The notes beneath the pieces are model-generated. The model saw nothing but the letters and a program-made list of their open reading frames with translations, was not told the origin of the DNA and searched no databases. Of a stretch of 31,857 bases of DNA, positions 7,272-14,680 are shown one piece after another. The stretch is from contig DQHP01000055.1 in NCBI GenBank assembly GCA_003524435.1, positions 51,137 to 82,993 on the forward strand. Direction: 5' to 3'. The translations under genes were made by a program, and so were the position numbers. Source of the stretch: Microbacterium sp. (GTDB taxonomy: Bacteria; Actinomycetota; Actinomycetes; Actinomycetales; Microbacteriaceae). Numbering within the stretch: position 1 is the stretch's first letter; every line of letters starts with the position of its first letter.

Positions 7272-7880
7272 ATTAGCGATCCCCGCACTAATGAGCGCAT
7301 CCGCGTCCCTGAGGTTCGCCTCGTCGGTCCCGCTGGTGAGCAGATCGGCGTTGTCCGCATCGAGGCAGCGTTGCGCCTTGCGCAGGAAGCCGACCTTGAC
7401 CTTGTTGAGGTCGCGCCCAACTCGAAGCCCCCCGTGGTCAAGATCATGGATTTCGGGAAGTTCAAGTACGAGGCTGCCCAGAAGGCGAAGGAAGCGCGTC
7501 GCAACCAGGCCAACACGATCCTCAAAGAGGTGCGGTTCCGCCTGAAGATTGAGGCGCACGACTACACGACGAAGCTCAAGCGCGCTGAGGGCTTCCTCAA
7601 AGCTGGCGACAAGGTCAAAGCCATGATCTTGTTCCGCGGTCGTGAGCAGTCACGTCCCGAGCAGGGTGTTCGCCTGCTTCGCAAGTTTGCTGAAGACGTG
7701 GCTGAACTCGGCACAGTCGAGTCGAACCCCACGATCGATGGTCGAAACATGGTCATGGTCGTGGCTCCGTTGAAGAACAAGTCCGATGCGAAGGCCGAGC
7801 AGAACGCCCAGCGCGATGCTGTTCGTGCGGCGAACAAGCAGGCCTCACACGAAGACCCGAAGACCGCACCTGCGGAATAA
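7272..7880 (+). CDS. infC: translation initiation factor IF-3 (ATT start)
   Basis: IF3 binds the 30S subunit, prevents premature 50S joining and proofreads start codon selection. From an ATT codon at 7272 the product has 202 residues. The N-domain begins ISDPRTNERIRVPEVRLV and runs to about residue 80. The linker is PPVVKIMDFGKFKYEAAQKAKEARR, and the C-domain VRFRLKIEAHDYTTKLKRAEGFL continues to MVMVVAPL. A Lys/Ala-rich tail follows. No ATG, GTG or TTG at the correct N-terminus exists in frame; ATT has AGGAG 6 nt upstream (7261-7265). Rare AUU starts are known in enterobacterial infC, where IF3 rejects its own start codon as feedback. The first conventional in-frame start, near 7371, would delete much of the N-domain. 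Confidence 0.95.
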   Translation: MSDPRTNERIRVPEVRLVGPAGEQIGVVRIEAALRLAQEADLDLVEVAPNSKPPVVKIMDFGKFKYEAAQKAKEARRNQANTILKEVRFRLKIEAHDYTTKLKRAEGFLKAGDKVKAMILFRGREQSRPEQGVRLLRKFAEDVAELGTVESNPTIDGRNMVMVVAPLKNKSDAKAEQNAQRDAVRAANKQASHEDPKTAPAE

Positions 7881-7898
7881 CCTCCGCGCCCACATACT

Positions 7899-7913
7899 CC
7901 CGCTCACGGCGGG
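7899..7913 (+). other. small hairpin between infC and rpmI
   Basis: CCCGC-TCACG-GCGGG is a 5-bp stem followed by TTGAAAA rather than a T-run. A second short stem, GCCT-GAGA-AGGC, follows before the rpmI ribosome site. They may affect processing or L20 autoregulation; I do not call a terminator. Confidence 0.3.
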
Positions 7914-7956
7914 TTGAAAACGTCGCCTGAGAAGGCGCCATACGAAGGAAGAGAAG

Positions 7957-8151
7957 ATGCCGAAGCAGAAGACCCACTCGGGTGCTAAGAAGCGCTTCAA
8001 GATCACCGGCAGCGGCAAGCTGAAGAAGCAGCAGGCTGGTATGCGCCACAACCTCGAGCACAAGTCGAGCCGTCGCACTCGTCGCCTCAACCAGGACCAG
8101 GTCCTGGCGAAGGCTGACGTCAAGACGGCCAAGAAGCTTCTCGGTCGCTGA
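7957..8151 (+). CDS. rpmI: 50S ribosomal protein L35
   Basis: This is a 64-residue, very basic protein of the large ribosomal subunit. It starts MPKQKTHSGAKKRFKITGSGKLKKQQAG and continues with RHNLEHKSSRRTRRL, the standard bacterial L35 sequence at standard length. GAAGGAAGAG lies just upstream of the ATG. It is the middle gene of infC-rpmI-rplT, 76 bp after infC and 33 bp before rplT. Confidence 0.98.
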   Translation: MPKQKTHSGAKKRFKITGSGKLKKQQAGMRHNLEHKSSRRTRRLNQDQVLAKADVKTAKKLLGR

Positions 8152-8184
8152 CGCGCCCGTACGCACGAATAGGAACCCAAGAAA

Positions 8185-8571
8185 ATGGCAAGAGTCAAGC
8201 GGGCGGTAAACGCCCACAAAAAGCGTCGCGTCATCCTTGAACGCGCGTCCGGCTACCGCGGTCAGCGTTCGCGCCTCTACCGCAAGGCTAAAGAGCAGGT
8301 CACGCACTCGCTGGTCTACTCGTACCGTGACCGTCGCAAGCGCAAGGGCGACTTCCGCCGCCTCTGGATCCAGCGCATCAATGCTGCTGCTCGCCAGAAC
8401 GGCATGACGTACAACCGCTTCATCCAGGGCTTGGGCCTTGCTGGCGTCCAGGTGGACCGTCGCATGCTCGCAGAGCTCGCGGTCAACGAGCCGGCGACTT
8501 TCGTCTCGCTTGTTGAGACGGCCAAGAAGGCACTGCCTTCTGACGTCAACGCGCCGAAGTCGGCTGCGTAA
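8185..8571 (+). CDS. rplT: 50S ribosomal protein L20
   Basis: L20 is essential for early assembly of the 50S subunit and, in several bacteria, represses its own operon by binding the mRNA. The 128-residue protein has the canonical N-terminal extension ARVKRAVNAHKKRRVILERASGYRGQRSRLYRKAKEQ. The globular domain contains RRKRKGDFRRLWIQRINAAARQNGMTYNRFIQGL. The slightly extended Ala/Pro tail is common in actinobacteria. It is the last gene of the operon, followed 9 nt later by a strong terminator hairpin. Confidence 0.98.
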   Translation: MARVKRAVNAHKKRRVILERASGYRGQRSRLYRKAKEQVTHSLVYSYRDRRKRKGDFRRLWIQRINAAARQNGMTYNRFIQGLGLAGVQVDRRMLAELAVNEPATFVSLVETAKKALPSDVNAPKSAA

Positions 8572-8580
8572 GCATTTTTT

Positions 8581-8620
8581 AAGAACGGGCGCTTCCTCCG
8601 GGAAGCGCCCGTTCTTGTTT
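8581..8620 (+). terminator. intrinsic terminator of the infC-rpmI-rplT operon
   Basis: A perfect 16-bp stem joins 8581-8596 to 8601-8616 with a TCCG loop, and GTTTT follows. It is the strongest terminator in the window and separates the ribosomal operon from the methyltransferase gene. Confidence 0.93.
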
Positions 8621-8692
8621 TCATCGGTACCCAACTGTTTGCGAGATAGCGACTGGCGGGTGAACATGCGCGGCAGTGAGCCCTGATATCCC

Positions 8693-8698
8693 TAGACT
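8693..8698 (+). promoter_or_regulatory. -10 element (TAGACT) for a leaderless RNA methyltransferase transcript
   Basis: TAGACT ends exactly 6 nt before the GTG at 8705, so the expected transcription start coincides with the start codon. No ribosome site is visible upstream of that GTG. Confidence 0.6.
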
Positions 8699-8704
8699 GA
8701 GATT

Positions 8705-9532
8705 GTGCTCGAGAATCCCCGGTCGCCACGTGTCCGAGCCGTTGCGAAGCTAACCAAGCGCAGTGCGCGTACGGAGACAGGCCTCTTTCTGCTGGAGGGT
8801 CCTCAATCGGTGCGTGAAGCGCTGGAGTACCGCCCAGAGGCGATTGTCGAACTCTTTGCGACGCCGACGGGCTGGGAGAAGCACCCAGACCTGCGAGCGA
8901 CGTCAGAACAACACAGCATTGAAGTTGAGTATGTGACCGAGCAGGTGCTCAACGCCATGGCCGACACGGTGACGCCGCAGGGCGTTATTGCAGTGGTCCA
9001 GCAGACGCCGACGTCGGTGCGTGACATTTTTGCCGCATCCCCTCGTCTGGTCGCGATCTGTCAAGAAGTGCGCGATCCCGGAAACCTCGGCACGATTATT
9101 CGGGCGGCGGATGCTGCCGGAGCGGATGCTGTCGTACTGACTGGCCGCACGGTCGACCCCTACAACCCCAAGGTCGTACGTGCCACGACTGGTTCGCTGT
9201 TTCACCTGCCTGTGTCCGTCGGCGGGGAACTAGAGGACGTTGTGACGCGAGCGCACGAGGCTGGACTCGTTGTGCTGGCGGCCGATGTGAAGGGCGATGA
9301 CCTCTTACAAGCACGGGCGGAAGGCGTACTCGCTCAGCCCACTGCGTGGCTGTTCGGAAACGAAGCCCGCGGCCTGGAAGAGTCAGCGCTCGAGCTGGCG
9401 GATCACGTTCTGAAATTGCCCATATTCGGCCGTGCCGAATCGCTCAACCTCGCTACCGCGGCCAGCGTATGCCTCTACGAGAGTGCTTTTACACAACGAG
9501 CAGCAGAGGACCCATCGGTTACAACTGTGTAA
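8705..9532 (+). CDS. TrmH/SpoU family RNA 2'-O-methyltransferase
   Basis: This 275-residue enzyme probably methylates a ribose 2'-OH in rRNA or tRNA using S-adenosylmethionine. Residues 1-95 form the substrate-binding domain (VRAVAKLTKRSARTETGLFLLEGPQSVREAL). The SPOUT knot domain follows with the three family motifs: EVRDPGNLGTIIRAADAAGA, LFGNEARGLEE, and LPIFGRAESLNLATAASVCLYE. The target nucleotide cannot be read from the sequence. The GTG start lacks a Shine-Dalgarno site but has a -10 hexamer at leaderless distance. Its final codons overlap a GlnR-like dyad that belongs to the downstream transporter operon. Location next to infC-rplT and pheST is typical of actinobacteria. Confidence 0.9.
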   Translation: MLENPRSPRVRAVAKLTKRSARTETGLFLLEGPQSVREALEYRPEAIVELFATPTGWEKHPDLRATSEQHSIEVEYVTEQVLNAMADTVTPQGVIAVVQQTPTSVRDIFAASPRLVAICQEVRDPGNLGTIIRAADAAGADAVVLTGRTVDPYNPKVVRATTGSLFHLPVSVGGELEDVVTRAHEAGLVVLAADVKGDDLLQARAEGVLAQPTAWLFGNEARGLEESALELADHVLKLPIFGRAESLNLATAASVCLYESAFTQRAAEDPSVTTV

Positions 9533-9535
9533 CCG
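9516..9535 (+). promoter_or_regulatory. GlnR-like operator upstream of gluABCD
   Basis: A perfect 8-bp dyad with a 4-nt centre overlaps the stop codon of the methyltransferase gene. Read as GTTAC-N6-GTAAC (9518-9522, 9529-9533) it fits the actinobacterial GlnR pattern GTnAC-N6-GnAAC. It lies upstream of a candidate -10 (TAGTCT, 9550-9555) at the -35 position, as expected for an activator. Nitrogen control of a glutamate transporter would make sense; no glnR is in the window, so the binding protein is inferred. Confidence 0.55.
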
Positions 9536-9586
9536 GCACAGCGTGGCGCTAGTCTCGGGGGCCGGTGTACTCCTATTGTTGGGGGC

Positions 9587-10336
9587 ATGACCGAGACTGG
9601 CGCACCCCTTGTTGTGGTGGACAACGTTCAGAAGCACTACGGCGAGTTCCAAGCGCTGACCGATATCGACCTCACCGTCCACAAGGGCGAAGTCGTCGTC
9701 GTCATCGGACCGTCAGGCTCTGGTAAATCGACACTGTGCCGCACGATCAACCGCCTAGAGACGATCACGAGCGGCTCTATCAAGATCGATGGCAAAGAGC
9801 TGCCGGCGGAAGGCAAAGGACTTGCCACGCTGCGCGCCGATGTCGGCATGGTCTTTCAATCGTTCAACCTCTTCGCACACTTGACGATCCTCGAGAATGT
9901 GACACTCGGGCCGATCAAGGTCCGCGGGCTAAAGAAAGCCGACGCTGACAAAGAGGCGATGGCGCTTCTTGAGCGCGTGGGCGTCGCCCAACAGGCGTCG
10001 AAGCTTCCCGCACAGCTTTCGGGCGGACAGCAGCAGCGCGTGGCGATTGCCCGCGCTCTCGCGATGCATCCGAAAGTCATGCTCTTCGACGAGCCCACCA
10101 GTGCGCTTGACCCGGAGATGATCAACGAGGTCCTCGACGTCATGGTGCAACTCGCTAAAGAGGGCATGACGATGGTCGTGGTCACTCATGAGATGGGTTT
10201 TGCTCGCAAGGCTGCTGATCGCGTCGTCTTCATGGCGGATGGGCACATCGTCGAAGAGAACACTCCCGACGAATTCTTCACGCACCCGAAGAGCGATCGG
10301 GCCAAGGACTTCCTCTCCAAACTTCTCACCAACTGA
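9587..10336 (+). CDS. gluA: glutamate ABC transporter, ATP-binding subunit
   Basis: This is the cytoplasmic ATPase of a polar amino acid importer, 249 residues and full length for the family. Walker A is GPSGSGKS (41-48), the Q-loop is VFQSFNLFAHLT, the ABC signature LSGGQ is at 144-148, Walker B with catalytic Glu is LFDEP (166-170), and the switch is VVTHEMGFA. It is closest in layout to GluA/GlnQ proteins. The four genes in order ATPase, binding protein, permease, permease match corynebacterial gluABCD; glutamate as substrate is inferred from that. GGGGG precedes the ATG, but TATTGT (9574-9579) also lies 7 nt from it, so leadered or leaderless initiation are both possible. A GlnR-like box lies upstream. 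Confidence 0.92.
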   Translation: MTETGAPLVVVDNVQKHYGEFQALTDIDLTVHKGEVVVVIGPSGSGKSTLCRTINRLETITSGSIKIDGKELPAEGKGLATLRADVGMVFQSFNLFAHLTILENVTLGPIKVRGLKKADADKEAMALLERVGVAQQASKLPAQLSGGQQQRVAIARALAMHPKVMLFDEPTSALDPEMINEVLDVMVQLAKEGMTMVVVTHEMGFARKAADRVVFMADGHIVEENTPDEFFTHPKSDRAKDFLSKLLTN

Positions 10337-10370
10337 TCTACTGCATACACAGCACACGAAGGAGACGATC

Positions 10371-11276
10371 ATGCGACGTACACGAACTCTGGCAGGACTC
10401 GGGATCGCGGCAGCCACGCTGCTCGCGCTGACCGCCTGCAACAGCGGAAGCCCGAGCACCCCCGGCGGCGACGGTGGCGAAGAAGGCGGCGACAAGCCGC
10501 TGTTCGAAGTTGCCACGGATGTCAGCCTTGAGGGCAGCCCCACATACGACGCGATGGTTGAGCGCGGCGGACCCGTCATCGGTGTCAAGGAAGACCAGCC
10601 GAACCTCGGATACCTCGACGTCACGACGGGGGAGCGCAGCGGCTTCGACATTGAAATCGCACGCTGGGTCGCGGCATCGCTCGGCTTCAGCGAAGAAGAC
10701 ATCACCTACGAGCCGATCGCATCGGCTAACCGCGAGCAGGCGCTCGTGAACGGTGACATCGACTACTACGTCGGAACCTATTCGATCACCGACTCTCGCA
10801 AGGAGCAGATCGACTTCGCAGGTCCGTACTTCGTCACCGGTCAGGGCTTCCTCGTCGCCTCTGACAGCGAAATGACCGAAGTGAGTGATGTCTCGGACTT
10901 CAACGGCATGACCGTCTGCTCGGCTACCGGTTCCACGCCGATCCAGAACATCAAGGACAACTACCCCGACATCAAGACGGAAGAGTATGACGTGTACTCC
11001 GCTTGTGTCGAGGACCTGCTCAACGGCAAGGTTGACGCGGTCACAACCGATGCGGCGATCCTCATCGGTTATGCAGCACAGAACCCCGACGAGCTGAAGG
11101 TGCTCGACGGGCTGTTCACGGAAGAGCGCTACGGCGTTGGTATTCCTAAGGGCGACAGCGCTTTGTTGGATCACATCAACACACTGTTCACTGACGGCGG
11201 CGACACCTGGCAGGCGATCTTCGACGCCACGCTCGGACAGTCTGGCATCGAGGTCGATCAGCCAGCTGTCGACTGA
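10371..11276 (+). CDS. gluB: glutamate ABC transporter, substrate-binding lipoprotein
   Basis: This is a 301-residue solute-binding protein anchored to the outer face of the membrane. A signal peptide MRRTRTLAGLGIAAATLLAL leads to a lipobox, LTAC, with lipidated Cys23. A Gly/Ser/Glu-rich linker follows, then a type II periplasmic-binding fold (SBP_bac_3) from about residue 60: GPVIGVKEDQPNLGY, GFDIEIARWVAASLGF, DYYVGTYSITDSRKEQIDFAGPYF, DAVTTDAAIL. These are hallmarks of acidic or polar amino acid binding. The ATG at 10371 has AAGGAG 6 nt upstream; a longer frame would lie inside gluA. A stable hairpin separates it from gluC, which may raise its level relative to the permeases. Confidence 0.93.
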   Translation: MRRTRTLAGLGIAAATLLALTACNSGSPSTPGGDGGEEGGDKPLFEVATDVSLEGSPTYDAMVERGGPVIGVKEDQPNLGYLDVTTGERSGFDIEIARWVAASLGFSEEDITYEPIASANREQALVNGDIDYYVGTYSITDSRKEQIDFAGPYFVTGQGFLVASDSEMTEVSDVSDFNGMTVCSATGSTPIQNIKDNYPDIKTEEYDVYSACVEDLLNGKVDAVTTDAAILIGYAAQNPDELKVLDGLFTEERYGVGIPKGDSALLDHINTLFTDGGDTWQAIFDATLGQSGIEVDQPAVD

Positions 11277-11287
11277 CGATCCTGTGT

Positions 11288-11320
11288 GATGCGGGGCGGT
11301 CCCAGCGGCCGCCCCGCATC
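11288..11320 (+). terminator. gluB-gluC intergenic hairpin, probable partial terminator or mRNA stabiliser
   Basis: GATGCGGGGCGG (11288-11299) and CCGCCCCGCATC (11309-11320) form a perfect 12-bp GC-rich stem. The following bases, TAATACTTAAAATTT, are AT-rich but not a clean T-run. In such operons a hairpin after the binding-protein gene commonly keeps its mRNA more abundant than the permease part. Confidence 0.65.
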
Positions 11321-11345
11321 TAATACTTAAAATTTAGGAGCGCGC

Positions 11346-12002
11346 GTGGACGCCATCTTCGGCAACCTCGACCTGTGGGGAGAGGGCATCGGCTACACCC
11401 TGCTGGTGTTCTTCTTCGGCGGCATCATCGCACTTGTCCTCGGTATCATCGTCGGTGCCATGCGGGTCTCCCCGGTGCCGGTTGCGCGTGCTGTTGGCAC
11501 CGCATACGTCACGCTTGTGCGCAATACTCCGCTCACGCTGGTCTTCTTTTTCTTTGTCTTCGGGTACAGCGCACTTGCGCTCCCGACGCTGTCAAACACC
11601 GTGCTTGGCATCTTCGCCATTGGCATTTACACCGCAACGTATGTCGCTGAGACCCTGCGTGCTGGTATCAACACTGTGCCGGTCGGCCAGGCAGAGGCGG
11701 CACGCGCGATCGGACTTCCTTTTGGTCAAGTCATGACCCAGGTCATCCTGCCGCAGGCATTTAGATCGGTCGTCCCTCCGATGATGAGTGTGTTCATCGC
11801 ACTGCTTAAGAACACTACGGTCGCCGCTGGGTTCTCCATCGCGGTGCTTCCCCAACTGCAATCGGCGATCTCCAACTCGCACACTCGCCCTGGCAGCCCG
11901 ATGGAAGTTCTGCTGTGGGTCGCTGTCATCTTCGTCGCGTTGGTCATGCTGCTGACGTGGTTGCAACGAACTCTCGAGAACCGATGGAGGATCGCACGAT
12001 GA
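11346..12002 (+). CDS. gluC: glutamate ABC transporter, permease subunit 1
   Basis: This is a 218-residue integral membrane protein with about five hydrophobic segments, including GIGYTLLVFFFGGIIALVLG near the N-terminus. The HisM/GlnP family loop that docks on the ATPase reads AEAARAIGLPFGQVMTQVILPQAFR, followed by VPPMMSVFIALLKNTTVAAG. It pairs with GluD to form the translocation channel. The GTG start has AGGAG 5 nt upstream. Its stop overlaps the gluD ATG. Confidence 0.92.
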   Translation: MDAIFGNLDLWGEGIGYTLLVFFFGGIIALVLGIIVGAMRVSPVPVARAVGTAYVTLVRNTPLTLVFFFFVFGYSALALPTLSNTVLGIFAIGIYTATYVAETLRAGINTVPVGQAEAARAIGLPFGQVMTQVILPQAFRSVVPPMMSVFIALLKNTTVAAGFSIAVLPQLQSAISNSHTRPGSPMEVLLWVAVIFVALVMLLTWLQRTLENRWRIAR

Positions 12003-12898
12003 CTTCTGTCCTCTTCGACGTCCCCGGCCCTCGGGCCCGTCGTCGTAACTCCATCCTCACGATCGTGACGATTGTCCTGGTCGTTGCGGTCATCGCGTTC
12101 CTCATCTGGCGGCTCTCCCTGACTAACCAGTTCAGCGCCGAGAAGTGGAATGTTTTCACGTACACGGCAGTCTGGTCATCGATCGGCGAGATGCTGCTCA
12201 ATACGCTGCGTGCGTTCGCTCTGGCGGCCATCCTGAGCATTGCTCTCGGGTTCGTCCTCGCAATCGGACGACTTTCCGAGCATTCGTGGGTGCGTGTGCC
12301 CGCGACGGTGATCACTGAGGCCTTCCGGGCAGTGCCTGTGCTCGTGATGATGATGATTCTCTACTACGGTCTGCCGACGCTCGGCATGAAGGTAGACCCG
12401 TACTGGGCGGTGGTCATCGCGCTCATGCTGTATAACGGCTCTGTGCTTGCCGAAGCGCTACGCGCCGGAATTGAGTCGCTGCCGCGCGGACAGAAAGAAG
12501 CCGGCTACGCGATCGGTCTGCGCAAGACCGGCGTGATGACCTTGATCCTGCTGCCTCAGGCGGTGCGGGCCATGCTGCCGGTGATCGTCGCACAGCTCGT
12601 GGTGACGATGAAGGACACCGCACTTGGATTCATCATTACCTACCAGGAACTCCTGTACTATGCCAAACTTCTCGCCTCGCAGCCCGGCCGGCCAATCGTG
12701 CAGTCGGCGCTGGTTATCGGTGGCATTTACATTGTGATGTGTCTGATCCTCTCTGGTATCGCGAAATGGCTCGAGATCCGCACGCGTCGCTCACCGAAGC
12801 TCAAGGCACTTGCTGCCGACAACGCTGCGGTGATGCACGAGGGTACTGACACTGAACTGCTCATCACCCAGGTCAATCCCAAAAATCGTGAGCACTGA
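11999..12898 (+). CDS. gluD: glutamate ABC transporter, permease subunit 2
   Basis: This is a 299-residue permease with a cytoplasmic, basic N-terminus (RARRR), a first membrane helix (LTIVTIVLVVAVIAFLIW), an extracytoplasmic stretch and the HisM-type core. The coupling loop is KEAGYAIGLRKTGVMTLILLPQAVR, followed by MLPVIVAQLVVTMKDTALGF. A charged C-terminal tail of about 40 residues is longer than in GluC. The ATG at 11999 overlaps the gluC stop and has GGAGG 8 nt upstream. It is the last gene of the transporter operon. Confidence 0.92.
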   Translation: MTSVLFDVPGPRARRRNSILTIVTIVLVVAVIAFLIWRLSLTNQFSAEKWNVFTYTAVWSSIGEMLLNTLRAFALAAILSIALGFVLAIGRLSEHSWVRVPATVITEAFRAVPVLVMMMILYYGLPTLGMKVDPYWAVVIALMLYNGSVLAEALRAGIESLPRGQKEAGYAIGLRKTGVMTLILLPQAVRAMLPVIVAQLVVTMKDTALGFIITYQELLYYAKLLASQPGRPIVQSALVIGGIYIVMCLILSGIAKWLEIRTRRSPKLKALAADNAAVMHEGTDTELLITQVNPKNREH

Positions 12899-12913
12899 CT
12901 TATACACACCGAA

Positions 12914-13579
12914 GTGAGTCAGCCCCGCGGTATCCCTGAGCCCGTTTCGCAGTTTCCTCCCCCGACGAGTCGTACTCTCGACTTGTGGTTGAACGATCCG
13001 TACGCGAATGGGGATCCTCGGGTAATTTCGACGAGACTGCAGTGGGTGGCCTTCGCGAGGGCGGCAGATATCTCGGTGGGAGCGGCGGTGGTAGCGGTGG
13101 GCATCACTGCGGCGATAGCGGGGCTGTTTTGGGGTGCGGCGGCGGTGACTTTCCTGCCGCTCGTGATCTTTGTCGTCGTGGGCGCGCTTCTTGGCCTCCT
13201 CGGACTTCTCCTGATCAGGCGGGCACGCACGAGGTTTCCGAAAGAAACGCGTACGCGCACGATTCGCGGAGCGGGCGACGCCCGAAATGGCTGGTTCGCG
13301 GCGGGTGGGATCTGGTTGGTATTCGCGGTGATTATCCTGTCGACTCTGCCCTCGCTCGCCGACCGCGGGGACGGCATCGCCATTGGACTGATCGGAATCA
13401 TCGTCTGCATGGCACTGCTCCTGATCAGTGCTTTCGTGGTGCCGGCAACGGTGCTGGGGCGCGCTCGCGAATCTCTTCGCCGGGTGGCGGCAACGGATGC
13501 GCACTACCGTGCACTTCTCGAGCAGGACCGTCTTACCTGGCATCCACGGTACGGCGATCAGATGTACGGGCCGCTCTGA
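12914..13579 (+). CDS. uncharacterised membrane protein
   Basis: I do not recognise a family. The 221-residue protein has a Pro-rich N-terminus and then four hydrophobic segments in two pairs: about 50-72 and 76-101, and about 128-147 and 155-178. A basic cytoplasmic loop RRARTRFPKETRTRTIRGAG lies between the pairs, and a soluble C-terminal tail rich in Arg and acidic residues follows. No catalytic motif is visible. The GTG start is 15 bp after gluD; TATACA (12901-12906) lies 7 nt before it, so it could have its own leaderless transcript or be read through from gluD. It sits between the transporter and pheS; no functional link is evident. Confidence 0.7.
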   Translation: MSQPRGIPEPVSQFPPPTSRTLDLWLNDPYANGDPRVISTRLQWVAFARAADISVGAAVVAVGITAAIAGLFWGAAAVTFLPLVIFVVVGALLGLLGLLLIRRARTRFPKETRTRTIRGAGDARNGWFAAGGIWLVFAVIILSTLPSLADRGDGIAIGLIGIIVCMALLLISAFVVPATVLGRARESLRRVAATDAHYRALLEQDRLTWHPRYGDQMYGPL

Positions 13580-13625
13580 GGAGCCGCGTCTCGCCTCGCG
13601 CTCCACGAGTGTCCTCTGCCGCCGG

Positions 13626-13631
13626 TAGACT
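13626..13631 (+). promoter_or_regulatory. -10 element (TAGACT) for pheST
   Basis: TAGACT lies 8 nt before the pheS GTG and is not followed by any ribosome site, which suggests a leaderless or nearly leaderless pheST mRNA. Confidence 0.55.
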
Positions 13632-13639
13632 CGACTCTC

Positions 13640-14680
13640 GTGTCTGATGTTCCTGAAATCACTCCCGAAGCGGTCGAGGCCGCCGTCGCTGCAGCGCTTG
13701 CCGCGATTCGCGCCTCCGCCGATACCGCAGAGCTGAAAACCGCTCGTTCCGAGCACGTCGCCGACGGATCACCGCTGGCGGTCCTGAATGCCTCGATGCG
13801 TCAGGTTGCCCCCGAGAACAAAGCCGCTTTTGGCAAGCTCGTCGGCCAGGGCCGAGGGCAGGTAACGAAAGCCCTCGCGGCGAAAGAGGCCGAACTTGCG
13901 GAGGCAGAGACCGCTGCACGTCTTGAAGCCGAGCGGGTTGATATCACCGCTGTGGCCTCCCGTACGCGCGTCGGTGCCCGGCATCCGCTCACCCTTCTTC
14001 AGGACGAGGTCTCGGATATTTTTGTCGGTATGGGTTGGGAGATCGCCGAAGGACCAGAGCTCGAGCATGAGTGGTTCAACTTCGATGCCCTGAACTTCGA
14101 CGTCGACCATCCTGCACGCCAGATGCAGGATACGTTCTTCGTCGATCCGGTCGACCGTCACCTCGTCATGCGCACGCATACGAGCCCCGTCCAGGTGCGC
14201 TCGATGCTCGATCGCGAGGTTCCGATCTACGTGCTCTGCCCCGGACGCGTTTACCGCACCGATGAGTTCGACGCGACCCATCTTCCGGTATTCACCCAGT
14301 TCGAGGGCCTCGTCATCGATAAGGGCATCACGATGGCGCATCTGAAGGGCACGCTGGACCACTTCGCGAAGCTGCTGTCCGGACCTGAGGCGAAGACTCG
14401 CTTCCGCACGAACTATTTCCCCTTCACTGAGCCGTCCGCAGAACTTGACCTGTGGCATCCGACTTTCAAGGGGGGTGCGCGCTGGATTGAGTGGGGCGGC
14501 TGCGGAATGGTGAACCCGAACGTGCTGCGCGCGGCGGGCATCGACCCCGAGGAATACAGCGGCTTCGCGTTTGGAATGGGCATTGAGCGCGGGCTGATGT
14601 TCCGCAGTGATGTGAAAGACATGCGTGACATGGCCGAGGGCGATGTCCGCTTCAGCGAGCAGTTCGGGATGGTGGTGTGA
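13640..14680 (+). CDS. pheS: phenylalanyl-tRNA synthetase alpha subunit
   Basis: PheS is the catalytic subunit of the (alpha-beta)2 enzyme that charges tRNA-Phe. The 346-residue protein has the coiled-coil tRNA-binding N-domain (about 1-95, with AFGKLVGQGRGQVTKALAAKEAELAEAE). The class II core has HPLTLLQDEVSDIFVGMGWEIAEGPE, motif 2 around LCPGRVYRTDEFDATHLPVFTQFEG, FRTNYFPFTEPSAELDLW, and motif 3 FAFGMGIERGLMF. Length and motifs are normal. The GTG start has no Shine-Dalgarno site but a -10 element 8 nt away. The stop overlaps the pheT start (TGATG). Confidence 0.97.
   Translation: MSDVPEITPEAVEAAVAAALAAIRASADTAELKTARSEHVADGSPLAVLNASMRQVAPENKAAFGKLVGQGRGQVTKALAAKEAELAEAETAARLEAERVDITAVASRTRVGARHPLTLLQDEVSDIFVGMGWEIAEGPELEHEWFNFDALNFDVDHPARQMQDTFFVDPVDRHLVMRTHTSPVQVRSMLDREVPIYVLCPGRVYRTDEFDATHLPVFTQFEGLVIDKGITMAHLKGTLDHFAKLLSGPEAKTRFRTNYFPFTEPSAELDLWHPTFKGGARWIEWGGCGMVNPNVLRAAGIDPEEYSGFAFGMGIERGLMFRSDVKDMRDMAEGDVRFSEQFGMVV

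Noticed and set aside
7371..7373. Conventional start for infC
   Set aside because: It would delete about 33 residues of the conserved IF3 N-domain and has no ribosome site; ATT at 7272 fits both.
12895..12922. CTGACT/AGTCAG inverted repeat between gluD and the next gene
   Set aside because: Short arms with a 16-base gap, covering a stop and a start codon; probably chance.
12791..13756. Long open frame on the minus strand (about 320 codons)
   Set aside because: It is antisense to gluD and the 12914 gene, of Arg/Pro-rich low-complexity composition, with no recognisable domain: a GC-skew shadow.
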